DNA from: an uncultured Psychroserpens sp.
Lineage (GTDB): Bacteria > Bacteroidota > Bacteroidia > Flavobacteriales > Flavobacteriaceae
Assembly: GCA_947489585.1 (NCBI GenBank)
Contig: CANLEE010000005.1
Location: forward strand, 124,001 to 188,000
Reading direction: 5' to 3'
DNA length: 64,000 bases
Below are positions 1 through 8,768 of the stretch, one piece after another. Position 1 is the first letter of the stretch. Each line of letters starts with the position of its first letter. The translations under genes were made by a program, and so were the position numbers. The notes under the pieces are model-generated. The model was not told the DNA's origin. It worked only from the letters and a program-made list of their open reading frames with translations, and did no database searches.

Positions 1-467
1 AAATTCGTAATGACAATGATAATGACAATGTCAACACCTTTTGGCAAAATGTACGTTTTGGTGGAGGTCTAGGATTAAGTTTTGGAGATGGCTTTTTTAG
101 TGGCACATTAGCTCCAAGTGCTATATATCAATTTAACCAAGATTTTGGTTTAGGTTTAGGGCTCAACGGTACCTATAACAGTTTAAAAAATAGTTACAAT
201 TCAACCATATTAGGTGCAAGTGTGATTAGCTTATATAGCCCTATCCCTGAACTTCAGGTCTCTGGAGAGTTTGAAGAATTAAATGTTAATCAAAGATTTG
301 AAAACAATAGCTTTGAAGATCGAAACTATTGGGTGCCTGCGCTTTTTGTCGGACTTGGTTATCGTACAAACAACATCACTTTTGGAATGCGTTATGACCT
401 CCTTTTTGATAGAGACAAAAGTGTTTATGCAGATCCTTGGGTGCCTTTTGTTAGGGTGTTTTTTTAA
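1..467 (+). CDS. C-terminal part of an outer-membrane beta-barrel protein (5' end outside window)
   Basis: An open frame enters the window in the third reading frame and ends at a TAA at 465-467, so only about the last 154 residues are present. It begins with an Asn-Asp repeat encoded by a tandem AATGAY repeat. The rest shows alternating Gly/aromatic strands typical of an outer-membrane barrel, such as VRFGGGLGLSFGDGFFSG and FVGLGYRTNNITFGMRYDLL, and it ends in a terminal Phe (WVPFVRVFF), the usual barrel-assembly signal. The first internal ATG-like start lies at 222 but the frame is clearly longer. Function is unknown; the barrel assignment is likely. It converges on the next gene with a 3-base gap. 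Confidence 0.7.
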   Translation, partial: IRNDNDNDNVNTFWQNVRFGGGLGLSFGDGFFSGTLAPSAIYQFNQDFGLGLGLNGTYNSLKNSYNSTILGASVISLYSPIPELQVSGEFEELNVNQRFENNSFEDRNYWVPALFVGLGYRTNNITFGMRYDLLFDRDKSVYADPWVPFVRVFF

Positions 468-470
468 CAA

Positions 471-824
471 CTAGCGTCTATAATAGTTTTTAAACCATAC
501 TTTTTGCCATTCGCGTTGTAATACTAAGAATGTGACTTGCTCAGAAAGTTTTAGTGTATCACTACCATCAAGTTGTTTTATTTTTTCTTCGGAAACATCT
601 ACGATATAGAGTAGATTTAAGTATTCAGCAAATTTCTCTTGAATGAGTTTATAGATGACTTCGTGTAGTAGATGCTTTAGACTAGAAGGCAAAATGTCAT
701 CTTCAAAATCGAGATCAATATTAGCTAAAAGAAAATCTTTATTGACCTGTTTAATGAGTTTATTATAGAGGTGTAATGTTTCGGCTTCTTGAACCAAAGT
801 TTCAAACGTAGAAGGAAGTTTCAT
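471..824 (-). CDS. conserved small hypothetical protein next to polyprenyl synthase
   Basis: This 117-residue soluble protein is rich in Leu, Lys and Glu and predicted mostly helical; no signal peptide, membrane span or catalytic motif is visible. Its ATG follows the stop codon of the polyprenyl diphosphate synthase with no gap (CAT at 822-824, TTA stop at 825-827), so the two are surely co-transcribed and probably translationally coupled. I do not recognise a named family. The linkage suggests a role tied to isoprenoid or quinone metabolism, but that is inference from position only. Confidence 0.7.
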   Translation of the reverse strand: MKLPSTFETLVQEAETLHLYNKLIKQVNKDFLLANIDLDFEDDILPSSLKHLLHEVIYKLIQEKFAEYLNLLYIVDVSEEKIKQLDGSDTLKLSEQVTFLVLQREWQKVWFKNYYRR

Positions 825-1799
825 TTAAACGTTTCGGTTCATTAAACCATTCCCAAAAGCAATCAAACCCTCTTTATTTTCTTCCGAAATCTTAATTGAT
901 TCTAACACTGAAAATGCCTTATTCGTGTAATTTTCAATTTCTGTCTTGGTAACCTCAGCAGAACCAGTAGATACAAATAATTGTTTGACAGTGTCTATTT
1001 TTTCAGTAGGATCAGATGGGCTCACACCATACAATTGCTCAAGCTGCAATCTATCTTCAGGATTAGAAAACTCTAAAGCTTTTATATACAAATATGTTTT
1101 TTTGTTTTCAATAATATCACCTCCAACTTGCTTCCCAAAGGTTTTTGGATCTCCGAAAGCATCTAAATAATCATCTTGTAATTGAAATGCAATTCCTAAG
1201 TTTTTTCCAAATTCATAAATGGCATCTCGACAGTCTTGAGATGCTTCAGCAACTATAGCGCCCATTTTCATTGCGGCTCCAACTAAAACCGCAGTTTTAT
1301 ATTCAATCATTTTTAAATACTCTTGGATTGTAACGTCATCGCGAGTTTCAAAATCGACATCATATTGTTGACCTTCACAAACTTCTAATGCGGTTTTACC
1401 AAACAACTTTGCTAAGTCCTGAAATACATTAGATTCATAATTTTCAAACAATTGATACGCCATAATAAGCATGGCATCTCCTGAAAGAATACCCGTATTA
1501 ACGTCCCATTTTTCATGTACAGTTTCTTGCCCTCTTCGTAAAGGTGCATCATCCATAATATCATCATGAACTAAAGAAAAATTATGAAAGACTTCAACAC
1601 TCAATGCCGCATCTAAAGCTTTTTTGTAATCACAACCAAAAATTTCGGCTGTCATAAGTGTTAAAATAGGTCGTAAACGTTTGCCCCCAAGTTCTAATAT
1701 ATAGTGAATTGGTTCATAAAGCGTTTTAGGATCTTTAGGTTTTACAAAAGTATCAAGATACTTTATAAATGCTTCCTGGTAGGATTGAATATTCTGCAT
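825..1799 (-). CDS. polyprenyl diphosphate synthase (trans-isoprenyl diphosphate synthase family)
   Basis: Condenses isopentenyl diphosphate with allylic diphosphates to make the prenyl chain of quinones or related lipids; cytosolic. The 324 residues carry both Mg-binding aspartate-rich motifs: the first at about residues 79-83 (HDDIMDDAPLRRG), the second at 209-213 (LQDDYLDAFGD), with the GGKRLRP signature near 38-44. Length is normal for the family. The first motif is the long-spaced DDxxD form seen in farnesyl/geranylgeranyl/polyprenyl enzymes; chain length cannot be read with certainty. The dxs gene further along (14.5 kb) supplies precursors for the same pathway. Start ATG lies only 4 bases downstream of a strong -7 element. 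Confidence 0.93.
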   Translation of the reverse strand: MQNIQSYQEAFIKYLDTFVKPKDPKTLYEPIHYILELGGKRLRPILTLMTAEIFGCDYKKALDAALSVEVFHNFSLVHDDIMDDAPLRRGQETVHEKWDVNTGILSGDAMLIMAYQLFENYESNVFQDLAKLFGKTALEVCEGQQYDVDFETRDDVTIQEYLKMIEYKTAVLVGAAMKMGAIVAEASQDCRDAIYEFGKNLGIAFQLQDDYLDAFGDPKTFGKQVGGDIIENKKTYLYIKALEFSNPEDRLQLEQLYGVSPSDPTEKIDTVKQLFVSTGSAEVTKTEIENYTNKAFSVLESIKISEENKEGLIAFGNGLMNRNV

Positions 1800-1803
1800 T
1801 GTG

Positions 1804-1836
1804 CAAAAATAATGTAAATCAGTAAACCTAGCACAA
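1804..1836 (-). promoter_or_regulatory. promoter of the polyprenyl synthase operon
   Basis: On the minus strand there is TTG (1836-1834), a 22-base spacer, then TATTTTTG (1811-1804), matching the Bacteroidota TTG/TAnnTTTG consensus. The start codon is at 1799-1797, so the transcript would begin almost at the ATG, a near-leaderless arrangement. Confidence 0.6.
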
Positions 1837-1883
1837 CACTTTAACGCAATGTTAAAAAAACATTAAAACTTTGGAAACTTTTA

Positions 1884-1913
1884 TTGTTTTTAAAGTTTCC
1901 TTCTATATCTTTG
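1884..1913 (+). promoter_or_regulatory. promoter of the TetR/efflux operon
   Basis: TTG (1884-1886), 19-base spacer and TATCTTTG (1906-1913) match the Bacteroidota housekeeping promoter. This places the apparent TTG start codon at 1884 inside the -33 box and so favours the ATG at 1923 as the real regulator start. Confidence 0.7.
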
Positions 1914-1922
1914 CACCTAATT

Positions 1923-2525
1923 ATGAGAGAGAAAATAATACAAAAATCGGTAGAACTATTTCTTACACTTGGCTTTAAAAGTGTGACTATGGATGACATA
2001 GCTAACGAAATGGGAATCTCTAAGAAGACGATTTATGTCCATTTCCCTAATAAAACCAAATTAGTAGAATCTGTGACATTTACGCTTTTTGAAACTATTT
2101 GTGATGGTATAGATGGTATTTGTGACGCTTCTAAAAACCCAATTGAAGAGCTTTATGATATCAAAATGTTTGTGATGCATCATCTAAAAAATGAAAAATC
2201 CTCACCACAATATCAGTTAAGAAAATATTATCCGCAGATATACAGTGTCTTAAAACTTAAACAGTTTGATAAGATGCACGAGTCTGTACAAGAAAGTTTA
2301 TTAGATGGCATAAAAACAGGTGTTTTTAGAGACACAATTGATGTCGATTTTATTTCAAGAATGTACTTTAACGGAATGACAGGCATCAAGGATGATGCTA
2401 TTTTTCCTAGAGAAAAATTTACAATGGATTACCTTATGGAAAGCTATCTAGAATACCATTTAAGAGCCATCGTTACAGACAAAGGAATGACCATACTCAA
2501 CAATTTTATAAAAAATCAATCATAA
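1923..2525 (+). CDS. TetR/AcrR family transcriptional regulator of the adjoining RND operon
   Basis: A 200-residue one-component regulator. The N-terminal helix-turn-helix is clear (about residues 20-45: VTMDDIANEMGISKKTIYVHF, with the usual TIYxHFxxKxxL signature), followed by an all-helical ligand-binding domain of normal size. The frame can be opened further to a TTG at 1884, but that codon is part of the promoter. It lies 16 bases before a TolC-family gene and is transcribed with the efflux genes, so it most likely represses its own operon until a toxic ligand binds. The ligand cannot be predicted. Confidence 0.9.
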   Translation: MREKIIQKSVELFLTLGFKSVTMDDIANEMGISKKTIYVHFPNKTKLVESVTFTLFETICDGIDGICDASKNPIEELYDIKMFVMHHLKNEKSSPQYQLRKYYPQIYSVLKLKQFDKMHESVQESLLDGIKTGVFRDTIDVDFISRMYFNGMTGIKDDAIFPREKFTMDYLMESYLEYHLRAIVTDKGMTILNNFIKNQS

Positions 2526-2541
2526 CAATCAAAAAAATAGA

Positions 2542-3864
2542 ATGAAGACTATTTCAATATTTCTGTTACTCTTATGCTTTAGTTTTGGTTTTAGCCAAAA
2601 CGCACCAACTAGTTTCAGCTTGCAAGAAGCCATAGACTATGCCTTAGAAAATAACAGACAAGCTAAAAATGCAACTCGAGATATCGATGCTGCAAAAAAA
2701 CAAAAATGGGAAACCATAGCTACAGGTTTACCACAAGTAGATGGGAAAATTAGTTATGTAAACAATATCGAACGACAATTTCCTGGAATAGATTTTAATA
2801 ATGATGGTATTGAAGATATTGGTGCAAAACAAAATATGACACCATCTGTAACTTTAAATCAACTTATTTTTGACGGCTCATATCTGGTAGGATTACAATC
2901 TGCCAAGGTGTTTTTAGAAATTTCAGAAAACGCCAAAGTAAAAACCGACTTAGAAGTCCGCAAAGCTGTTATTAATGCATACGGAAATGTGCTGTTAGCA
3001 GAAGAGAGCGTTCAAATATTGGAACGAAACGTTGATGTACTTGAAAAAAATCTAAATGACATCACAAAAATATATGAGAATGGTTTAGAAGAAGAAGAAA
3101 GTGTCGAGCAACTTCAAATCACATTGTCTGGTGTAAAAAGTAACTTAAGCAATACATCACGTTTAAAAGATTTAGCCTATCAAATGTTAAATATAACTTT
3201 AGGTTTAGACATAGATAATACTACAGCTTTAACAGATAATCTTGAAACACTAGCAGTAACAAACATGGAATTTAGCTTATTAGAAGCAAGTAATGATGTT
3301 CAAAATACCATAGATTATAAAATTGCGAACAATGATAAAAAATCAAAAGAATTATTAGTAAAGCTTGAACAAAGTAGAGCATTACCAACATTAAGTGGTT
3401 TTGTTACTGGATCTTATATAGGTAATAATGATAATTTTCGGTTTTTAGACAGTAAACAAGCATGGGCTGGTACAGCCGCTTTTGGATTAAATTTAGACAT
3501 CCCAATATTTGGGTCTGGTTTAAAAAGTGCTCGTACACAACGTGCTAAAATTAATTTAGAAAAATCTAAAGACGACTTAACCGAAACCGAGCAAAAACTA
3601 AAATTGCAAATAGCTTCTGCAAAAAGTGATTTTGAATTTGCTATTGAAGATTATGAAAACAAACAACAAAATTTAAATCTTGCTGAACGAATCGAGCAAA
3701 AAAACCAAACTAAATTTTTTGAAGGTATTGGATCTAGTTTTGAACTCAGACAAGCCCAAACACAATTATACGCAGCACAACAAGAATTACTTCAAGCAAT
3801 GCTAGATGTTATCAATTCTAAAGCTGAACTAGAAACTGTATTAAATTCACCAATCAACAATTAA
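2542..3864 (+). CDS. TolC-family outer-membrane efflux protein
   Basis: Outer-membrane exit duct of a tripartite pump. The 440-residue protein starts with a Sec signal peptide (about residues 1-18, ending FGFSQN) and has the two-fold TolC helical repeat, with long coiled-coil stretches rich in Gln, Ala and Lys near the end (KLKLQIASAKSDFEFA). Length fits the family. It is 16 bases after the TetR gene and 12 bases before the membrane-fusion protein, giving the order regulator, outer-membrane factor, adaptor, pump. Confidence 0.93.
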   Translation: MKTISIFLLLLCFSFGFSQNAPTSFSLQEAIDYALENNRQAKNATRDIDAAKKQKWETIATGLPQVDGKISYVNNIERQFPGIDFNNDGIEDIGAKQNMTPSVTLNQLIFDGSYLVGLQSAKVFLEISENAKVKTDLEVRKAVINAYGNVLLAEESVQILERNVDVLEKNLNDITKIYENGLEEEESVEQLQITLSGVKSNLSNTSRLKDLAYQMLNITLGLDIDNTTALTDNLETLAVTNMEFSLLEASNDVQNTIDYKIANNDKKSKELLVKLEQSRALPTLSGFVTGSYIGNNDNFRFLDSKQAWAGTAAFGLNLDIPIFGSGLKSARTQRAKINLEKSKDDLTETEQKLKLQIASAKSDFEFAIEDYENKQQNLNLAERIEQKNQTKFFEGIGSSFELRQAQTQLYAAQQELLQAMLDVINSKAELETVLNSPINN

Positions 3865-3876
3865 ACACCTTATCAA

Positions 3877-5055
3877 ATGAAACATATTATATCCATAACA
3901 TTCATTACGCTTTTATTAGTTTCCTGCGGAAATGAAAAAGCGCAAAGTGTAGATGACATTATTGCTTCTAACAACTTAGAGCAAATACGTCAAAAGAAAG
4001 CTGAACTTGACGTACAGCAACAAGAATTAACCGATCAGTTAAAACAATTAAGCTCAAAAATAAAAGAATTAGATCCTCAGGAGAAAATTCCTTTAATCAC
4101 AACATTTCCAGCTAAAGAAAGTGTATTTACACACTATGTAGAATTACAAGGAAATGTGGACACCAAGAAAAACTTGGTTATTTTTCCAGAATACTCAGGT
4201 GTTATGACTAGTGTCTTTGTTAAAGAAGGGCAAAAAGTTTCAAAAGGTCAGACTTTAGCTAAAATTGATGATGGTGGATTAAGCCAGCAAGTGGCTCAAT
4301 TGCAAATTCAAGCCGATTTAGCAAAAACAACTTTTGAACGTCAAAAACGTTTATGGGATCAAAATATTGGAAGTGAAATTCAATATTTGCAAGCGAAGTC
4401 TACTTATGAGGCACAACAAAAAGCGGTAAATCAATTACAGCAACAGGTCTCAAAAACATTAGTGAAAGCGCCTTTTTCAGGAACTATTGATGATGTAATT
4501 ACAGAACAAGGAAGCGTCGTAGCTCCAGGTCAAACACAACTATTTAGGATTGTAAATCTTGATGAAATGTACATAGAAACTGATGTTCCAGAAAGCTATA
4601 TTACTAATGTAACAGAAGGTAAAATGGTAGCTGTAGAGTTTCCTGTTTTAGGAACAACAATGGATGCAAAAATACGCCAAGCAGGAAGTTTTATCAATCC
4701 CGCAAACCGAACATTTAAAGTTGAAGTCGCTATCCCAAATAAAGATAAAAACATAAAACCTAACCTTACAGCAAAACTTAAAATCAACGATTACACAAAT
4801 GAAAAAGCGATTTTAATTCCGCTAAGTATCATTTCTGAAAATGCTAAAGGGGAGCAATATGTTTATACAATTTCTAATAAATCTGATAGCACAGCAACGG
4901 CTAAACGTACAATTATTACAACAGGTAAAACTCAAGGTGATGATATTGAAGTACTCTCTGGATTAATTAATGATGATGAAATCATTAAAGAAGGTGCACG
5001 AAGTGTAAAAGATGGACAAGATGTAAAAATTCTTAAGATCGAAACTAACGACTAA
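3877..5055 (+). CDS. RND efflux periplasmic adaptor (membrane-fusion lipoprotein)
   Basis: HlyD/AcrA-type adaptor joining the RND pump to TolC. The 392 residues begin with a lipoprotein signal (lipobox LLVSC, Cys 17), then a short coiled coil (about 35-65), barrel-sandwich/lipoyl halves (VFVKEGQKVSKGQTLAKIDDG; VKAPFSGTIDDVITEQGSVV), a hairpin between them and a beta-barrel C-terminal part. The extra N-terminal coiled coil before the lipoyl half is common in Bacteroidota adaptors. It is 12 bases after the TolC gene and 13 before the permease. Confidence 0.93.
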   Translation: MKHIISITFITLLLVSCGNEKAQSVDDIIASNNLEQIRQKKAELDVQQQELTDQLKQLSSKIKELDPQEKIPLITTFPAKESVFTHYVELQGNVDTKKNLVIFPEYSGVMTSVFVKEGQKVSKGQTLAKIDDGGLSQQVAQLQIQADLAKTTFERQKRLWDQNIGSEIQYLQAKSTYEAQQKAVNQLQQQVSKTLVKAPFSGTIDDVITEQGSVVAPGQTQLFRIVNLDEMYIETDVPESYITNVTEGKMVAVEFPVLGTTMDAKIRQAGSFINPANRTFKVEVAIPNKDKNIKPNLTAKLKINDYTNEKAILIPLSIISENAKGEQYVYTISNKSDSTATAKRTIITTGKTQGDDIEVLSGLINDDEIIKEGARSVKDGQDVKILKIETND

Positions 5056-5068
5056 AGTTTAGAAATCA

Positions 5069-8000
5069 ATGACCAAAAAAAATAAAAATAAGAAAAAAGT
5101 AGATAAAGAATTCATACTATCATCGTGGGCAATTAATAACAAAACCACAATGTATGTTTTGATTACTTTAATTTTAATTTTGGGTGCCAGTGCTTACTTT
5201 AGTATGCCTCGTGAAAATTTCCCAGAGATTAAAGAAACTAAAATTTATATCAGTTCTGTATACCCAGGAAACACAGCTGAAGATATTGAAAAGTTAATTA
5301 CCGATCCAATTGAAGACAAACTAAAAACAGTGAGTAATGTGGTTGAGATTACCTCAACTTCACAAGAAGATTACTCTATTGTTATTGTTGAATTTGACGA
5401 AAACATCTCCGTTGAAGCTGCAAAACAGAAAGTTAAAGATGAAGTAGACTCTGAGACAGCAAGTGAAGATTGGCCAACATTTAACAATGCTAAAGTTGAA
5501 CCTAATGTGTTTGACTTAAGTATGTCTGAGGAAATCCCAATTTTAAACATCAATATTTCTGGAGATTATCCAGTTGATAAACTTAAAGAATATGGTGAAT
5601 ACTTAGAAGATGAAATTGAAAGCTTACAAGAAATCAAGCAAGTAGATATTAGAGGCGCGCAAGATAAAGAAGTAGAAGTTGCAGTTGATATTTATAAAAT
5701 GATGGCTGCACAAGTAAGCTTTAATGATATCATCAATACCATCAACAACGAAAACATGACCATGTCGGCCGGTAATTTAATTTCTAGTGGACAACGACGT
5801 ACTATTAGAATTCTAGGTGAAATTGAAGACCCAAAAGAGTTAGAGAGTTTTGTAGTTAAAAGTGAAAACAATAACCCAATCTATTTAAAAGACATAGCTA
5901 AAGTAACTTTCAAAGACGAAGACAAAACAACTTATGCAAGAGAATTTGGTCATCCAGTGGTGATGCTTGATGTTAAAAAACGTGCTGGTAAAAACATGGT
6001 AGATGCTGCTGTGAAAATTCGAGACATCGTTGATGACGCAATGGCTAATGAATTTCCCGCAGATTTAAAAGTTACGATTGCAAACGACCAATCTGAAAAA
6101 ACTATCGGTCAAGTTGATGATTTAGTAAACAATATCATTTTCGGAATCATATTAGTGGTTACTGTTTTAATGTTCTTCCTAGGATTCAAAAATGCATTAT
6201 TTGTTGGTTTCGCTATTCCTATGTCCATGTTTATGTCATTAATGATTCTAAACCTTTTAGGGTATACCATGAATACTATGATTCTCTTCGGATTAATTAT
6301 GGGACTTGGAATGCTTGTTGACAACGGTATTGTTGTTGTAGAAAACGTCTATCGTTTAATGGAACAAGAAGGCATGAGTCGCATTGAAGCTGCCAAAAAA
6401 GGTATTGGAGAAATTGCATTTCCTATAATCATATCCACCTTAACTACTGTCGCAGCATTTGTTCCATTAGGATTGTGGCCAGGCGTTATGGGTCAATTTA
6501 TGATCTATTTCCCAGTAACACTTTCAGTTGTTTTAGGCTCGTCATTATTTGTTGCTATTTTCTTCAATTCTGTATTAGTCTCTCAATACATGACGATAGA
6601 GGATAAAGAAATGCCAATGAAACAAATGATTAAAATTTCTGCAGTATTGGTTATTGTAGGCTTGTTAATTTTAATGTTTGGAGGGGCCTATAAAGGTTTA
6701 GGTAGCGTCATGGTATTTACAGCTGTATTACTTTGGGCTTATCGTTTATTTCTTAGGAAATGGGCTAATAATTTCCAATCAAAATCATTACCAAAATGGG
6801 AACGTTTCTATGAAAAAGTACTTCGCGGTGCTTTAGGCGGAAAGCGTCCAGTGTTCATTACTATTGGTACAGTAATTTTGCTATTTATTGCCTTTGGAAG
6901 TTTCGGTGCCTCAATAGGAAGTCAACGTACAAAAGTGGAATTCTTCCCTGATAATACACCTAATCAAATTATAGCTTATATAGAATATCCTGAAGGAACA
7001 GACATCAAAAAAACCAATGCTATAACTAAGGATATTGAAGAACGTGTTTACAATATTATTAATGAAGACTCTTATTTAAATGGTGGATACAATTTCTTAA
7101 CGGAAAGTGCTGTATCACAAGTTGGTGAAGGTGCTGGAAATCCACAAACCGATGGTGGTTCAGCTGCCGAAATGCCTCATCGTGGAAAAATTACAGCAAC
7201 CATGCGTGAATATAAATTTAGAGAAGGTGCTGATAGTAATGACCTCTTGAAAAAAGTTCAAGATGCTCTAGATGGTATTTATCCTGGTGTAGCGATTTCT
7301 GTTGAAAAAGACGCTGTTGGACCTCCTGCAGGATATCCAATCAATATTGAATTGGAAGGTAAAAACTATGGAGAATTAATTGCCACTGCTGAGCGTATGC
7401 GTGATTTCATCAATACCAAAAACATCCAAGGTATTGAAGAACTTAAGATTGATGTTAACCGCTCAAAACCATCAATGCAAGTTAATGTAGATCGTAAAAA
7501 AGCTGGAGAACTAGGTATTACTTCTGGTCAAGTTGGTCAACAATTACGTAATGCTATTTTTGGAGCAAAAGCAGGCATCTATAAAGAAGGTGGTGAAGAT
7601 TATGATATCTATGTGCGTTTTAATGAAGATAATCGCTATAATAAAAGTGCCATTTTTAATCAGAAAATTACATTTAGAGATATGGCCTCTGGTCAAATTA
7701 AAGAAATTCCTGTATCAGCTGTTGCAAGCCAAAGTAACTCTTCAGGTTTTAGTGCTATAAAACATAAAGATGTTGAACGTGTGGTTACGGTTTACTCTGC
7801 TTTAGCAGCAGGCTATACAGATGCTGGAGCTATAGTTACTAACATTCAAAATGAAATGAAATCATTTGATGGCAAACCAGAAGATGTTAAAATCGATTAC
7901 ACAGGACAAATTGAAGAGCAAAATAAACAAATGGCATTTTTAATGTCAGCATTTTTTATAGGTTTAGGTTTAATTTTCTTCCTGTTAATATTTCAGTTTA

Positions 8001-8614
8001 ATTCGGTATCGAAACCTGGAATCATCATGTTGGCAATTTTCTTGAGTCTAATTGGTGTCTTCGGAGGTTTAATTATTACAGGGAAAGCATTCGTTATTAT
8101 GATGACCATGATGGGAATTATCTCACTAGCTGGTATCGTTGTAAACAATGGTGTGGTGCTCTTAGATTACACCCAATTACTTGTTGACCGTAAGAAATTA
8201 AAGCGTGACCTTGATGACGATGAGTATTTAGCAAAAGACGATTTATTAGATGCGATTGTCAAAGGTGGTAAAGCACGTTTACGTCCTGTACTTTTAACGG
8301 CTATAACTACCATTTTAGGATTAATTCCATTAGCAACTGGTTTAAACATTAACTTCTTCACCTTGTTTAGTGAGTTTGATGCCAATATTTATGTTGGTGG
8401 TGATAACGTAATTTTTTGGGGACCATTAGCTTGGACTGTTATCTACGGATTATTCATTGCTACATTCTTAACATTGATTGTTGTACCTATTTTATTCTAC
8501 TTAGTAACGCGTCTTAAAATGTGGATGAAAGGTGTTAATGCAACGACTACTAATGAGATTGTTGTAGATAAAGAAACATTTAATTTAGATAAAAGACTTG
8601 AAGGTCAAGTTTAA
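5069..8614 (+). CDS. RND-family efflux permease
   Basis: Proton-driven inner-membrane pump of the AcrB/HAE1-like class. The 1181 residues show the expected duplicated layout: TM1 near residues 29-47, first periplasmic domain, the TM2-6 cluster (from about 350), the second half starting with TM7 near 600-625, and TM8-12 from about 955. The TM4 proton-relay Asp region (GLGMLVDNGIVVVENV) and its repeat partner are present. It is longer than AcrB (about 1050) partly because two extra hydrophobic stretches (about residues 525-565) lie between the halves. Substrate not predictable. Confidence 0.93.
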   Translation: MTKKNKNKKKVDKEFILSSWAINNKTTMYVLITLILILGASAYFSMPRENFPEIKETKIYISSVYPGNTAEDIEKLITDPIEDKLKTVSNVVEITSTSQEDYSIVIVEFDENISVEAAKQKVKDEVDSETASEDWPTFNNAKVEPNVFDLSMSEEIPILNINISGDYPVDKLKEYGEYLEDEIESLQEIKQVDIRGAQDKEVEVAVDIYKMMAAQVSFNDIINTINNENMTMSAGNLISSGQRRTIRILGEIEDPKELESFVVKSENNNPIYLKDIAKVTFKDEDKTTYAREFGHPVVMLDVKKRAGKNMVDAAVKIRDIVDDAMANEFPADLKVTIANDQSEKTIGQVDDLVNNIIFGIILVVTVLMFFLGFKNALFVGFAIPMSMFMSLMILNLLGYTMNTMILFGLIMGLGMLVDNGIVVVENVYRLMEQEGMSRIEAAKKGIGEIAFPIIISTLTTVAAFVPLGLWPGVMGQFMIYFPVTLSVVLGSSLFVAIFFNSVLVSQYMTIEDKEMPMKQMIKISAVLVIVGLLILMFGGAYKGLGSVMVFTAVLLWAYRLFLRKWANNFQSKSLPKWERFYEKVLRGALGGKRPVFITIGTVILLFIAFGSFGASIGSQRTKVEFFPDNTPNQIIAYIEYPEGTDIKKTNAITKDIEERVYNIINEDSYLNGGYNFLTESAVSQVGEGAGNPQTDGGSAAEMPHRGKITATMREYKFREGADSNDLLKKVQDALDGIYPGVAISVEKDAVGPPAGYPINIELEGKNYGELIATAERMRDFINTKNIQGIEELKIDVNRSKPSMQVNVDRKKAGELGITSGQVGQQLRNAIFGAKAGIYKEGGEDYDIYVRFNEDNRYNKSAIFNQKITFRDMASGQIKEIPVSAVASQSNSSGFSAIKHKDVERVVTVYSALAAGYTDAGAIVTNIQNEMKSFDGKPEDVKIDYTGQIEEQNKQMAFLMSAFFIGLGLIFFLLIFQFNSVSKPGIIMLAIFLSLIGVFGGLIITGKAFVIMMTMMGIISLAGIVVNNGVVLLDYTQLLVDRKKLKRDLDDDEYLAKDDLLDAIVKGGKARLRPVLLTAITTILGLIPLATGLNINFFTLFSEFDANIYVGGDNVIFWGPLAWTVIYGLFIATFLTLIVVPILFYLVTRLKMWMKGVNATTTNEIVVDKETFNLDKRLEGQV

Positions 8615-8686
8615 CCGTATACTTTGATTTTATATCAACGTATGATAAACCTTTTAGGGAATTAGAAAAGGTTTGATTAATAGCAG

Positions 8687-8718
8687 AAAAAGTCATAACG
8701 CAATGTTATGGCTTTTTC
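8687..8718 (+). terminator. intrinsic terminator of the efflux operon
   Basis: A 13-bp stem (AAAAAGTCATAAC with GTTATGGCTTTTT, one G-U pair) with loop GCAAT and a T tract, 72 bases after the permease stop. Confidence 0.75.
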
Positions 8719-8742
8719 ATTTTAATAATCAGTTAACTTCAC

Positions 8743-8750
8743 TAAATTTG
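8743..8750 (+). promoter_or_regulatory. -7 element of the aspS promoter
   Basis: TAAATTTG, 18 bases before the aspS ATG. No good TTG box is present at the proper distance, so the -33 part is weak. Confidence 0.45.
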
Positions 8751-8768
8751 CAGGATTAAAATTTCGAT

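Noticed and set aside
1884..1922. Upstream TTG start for the TetR gene
   Set aside because: The TTG is the -33 box of a full promoter and the extra 13 residues do not belong to the family.
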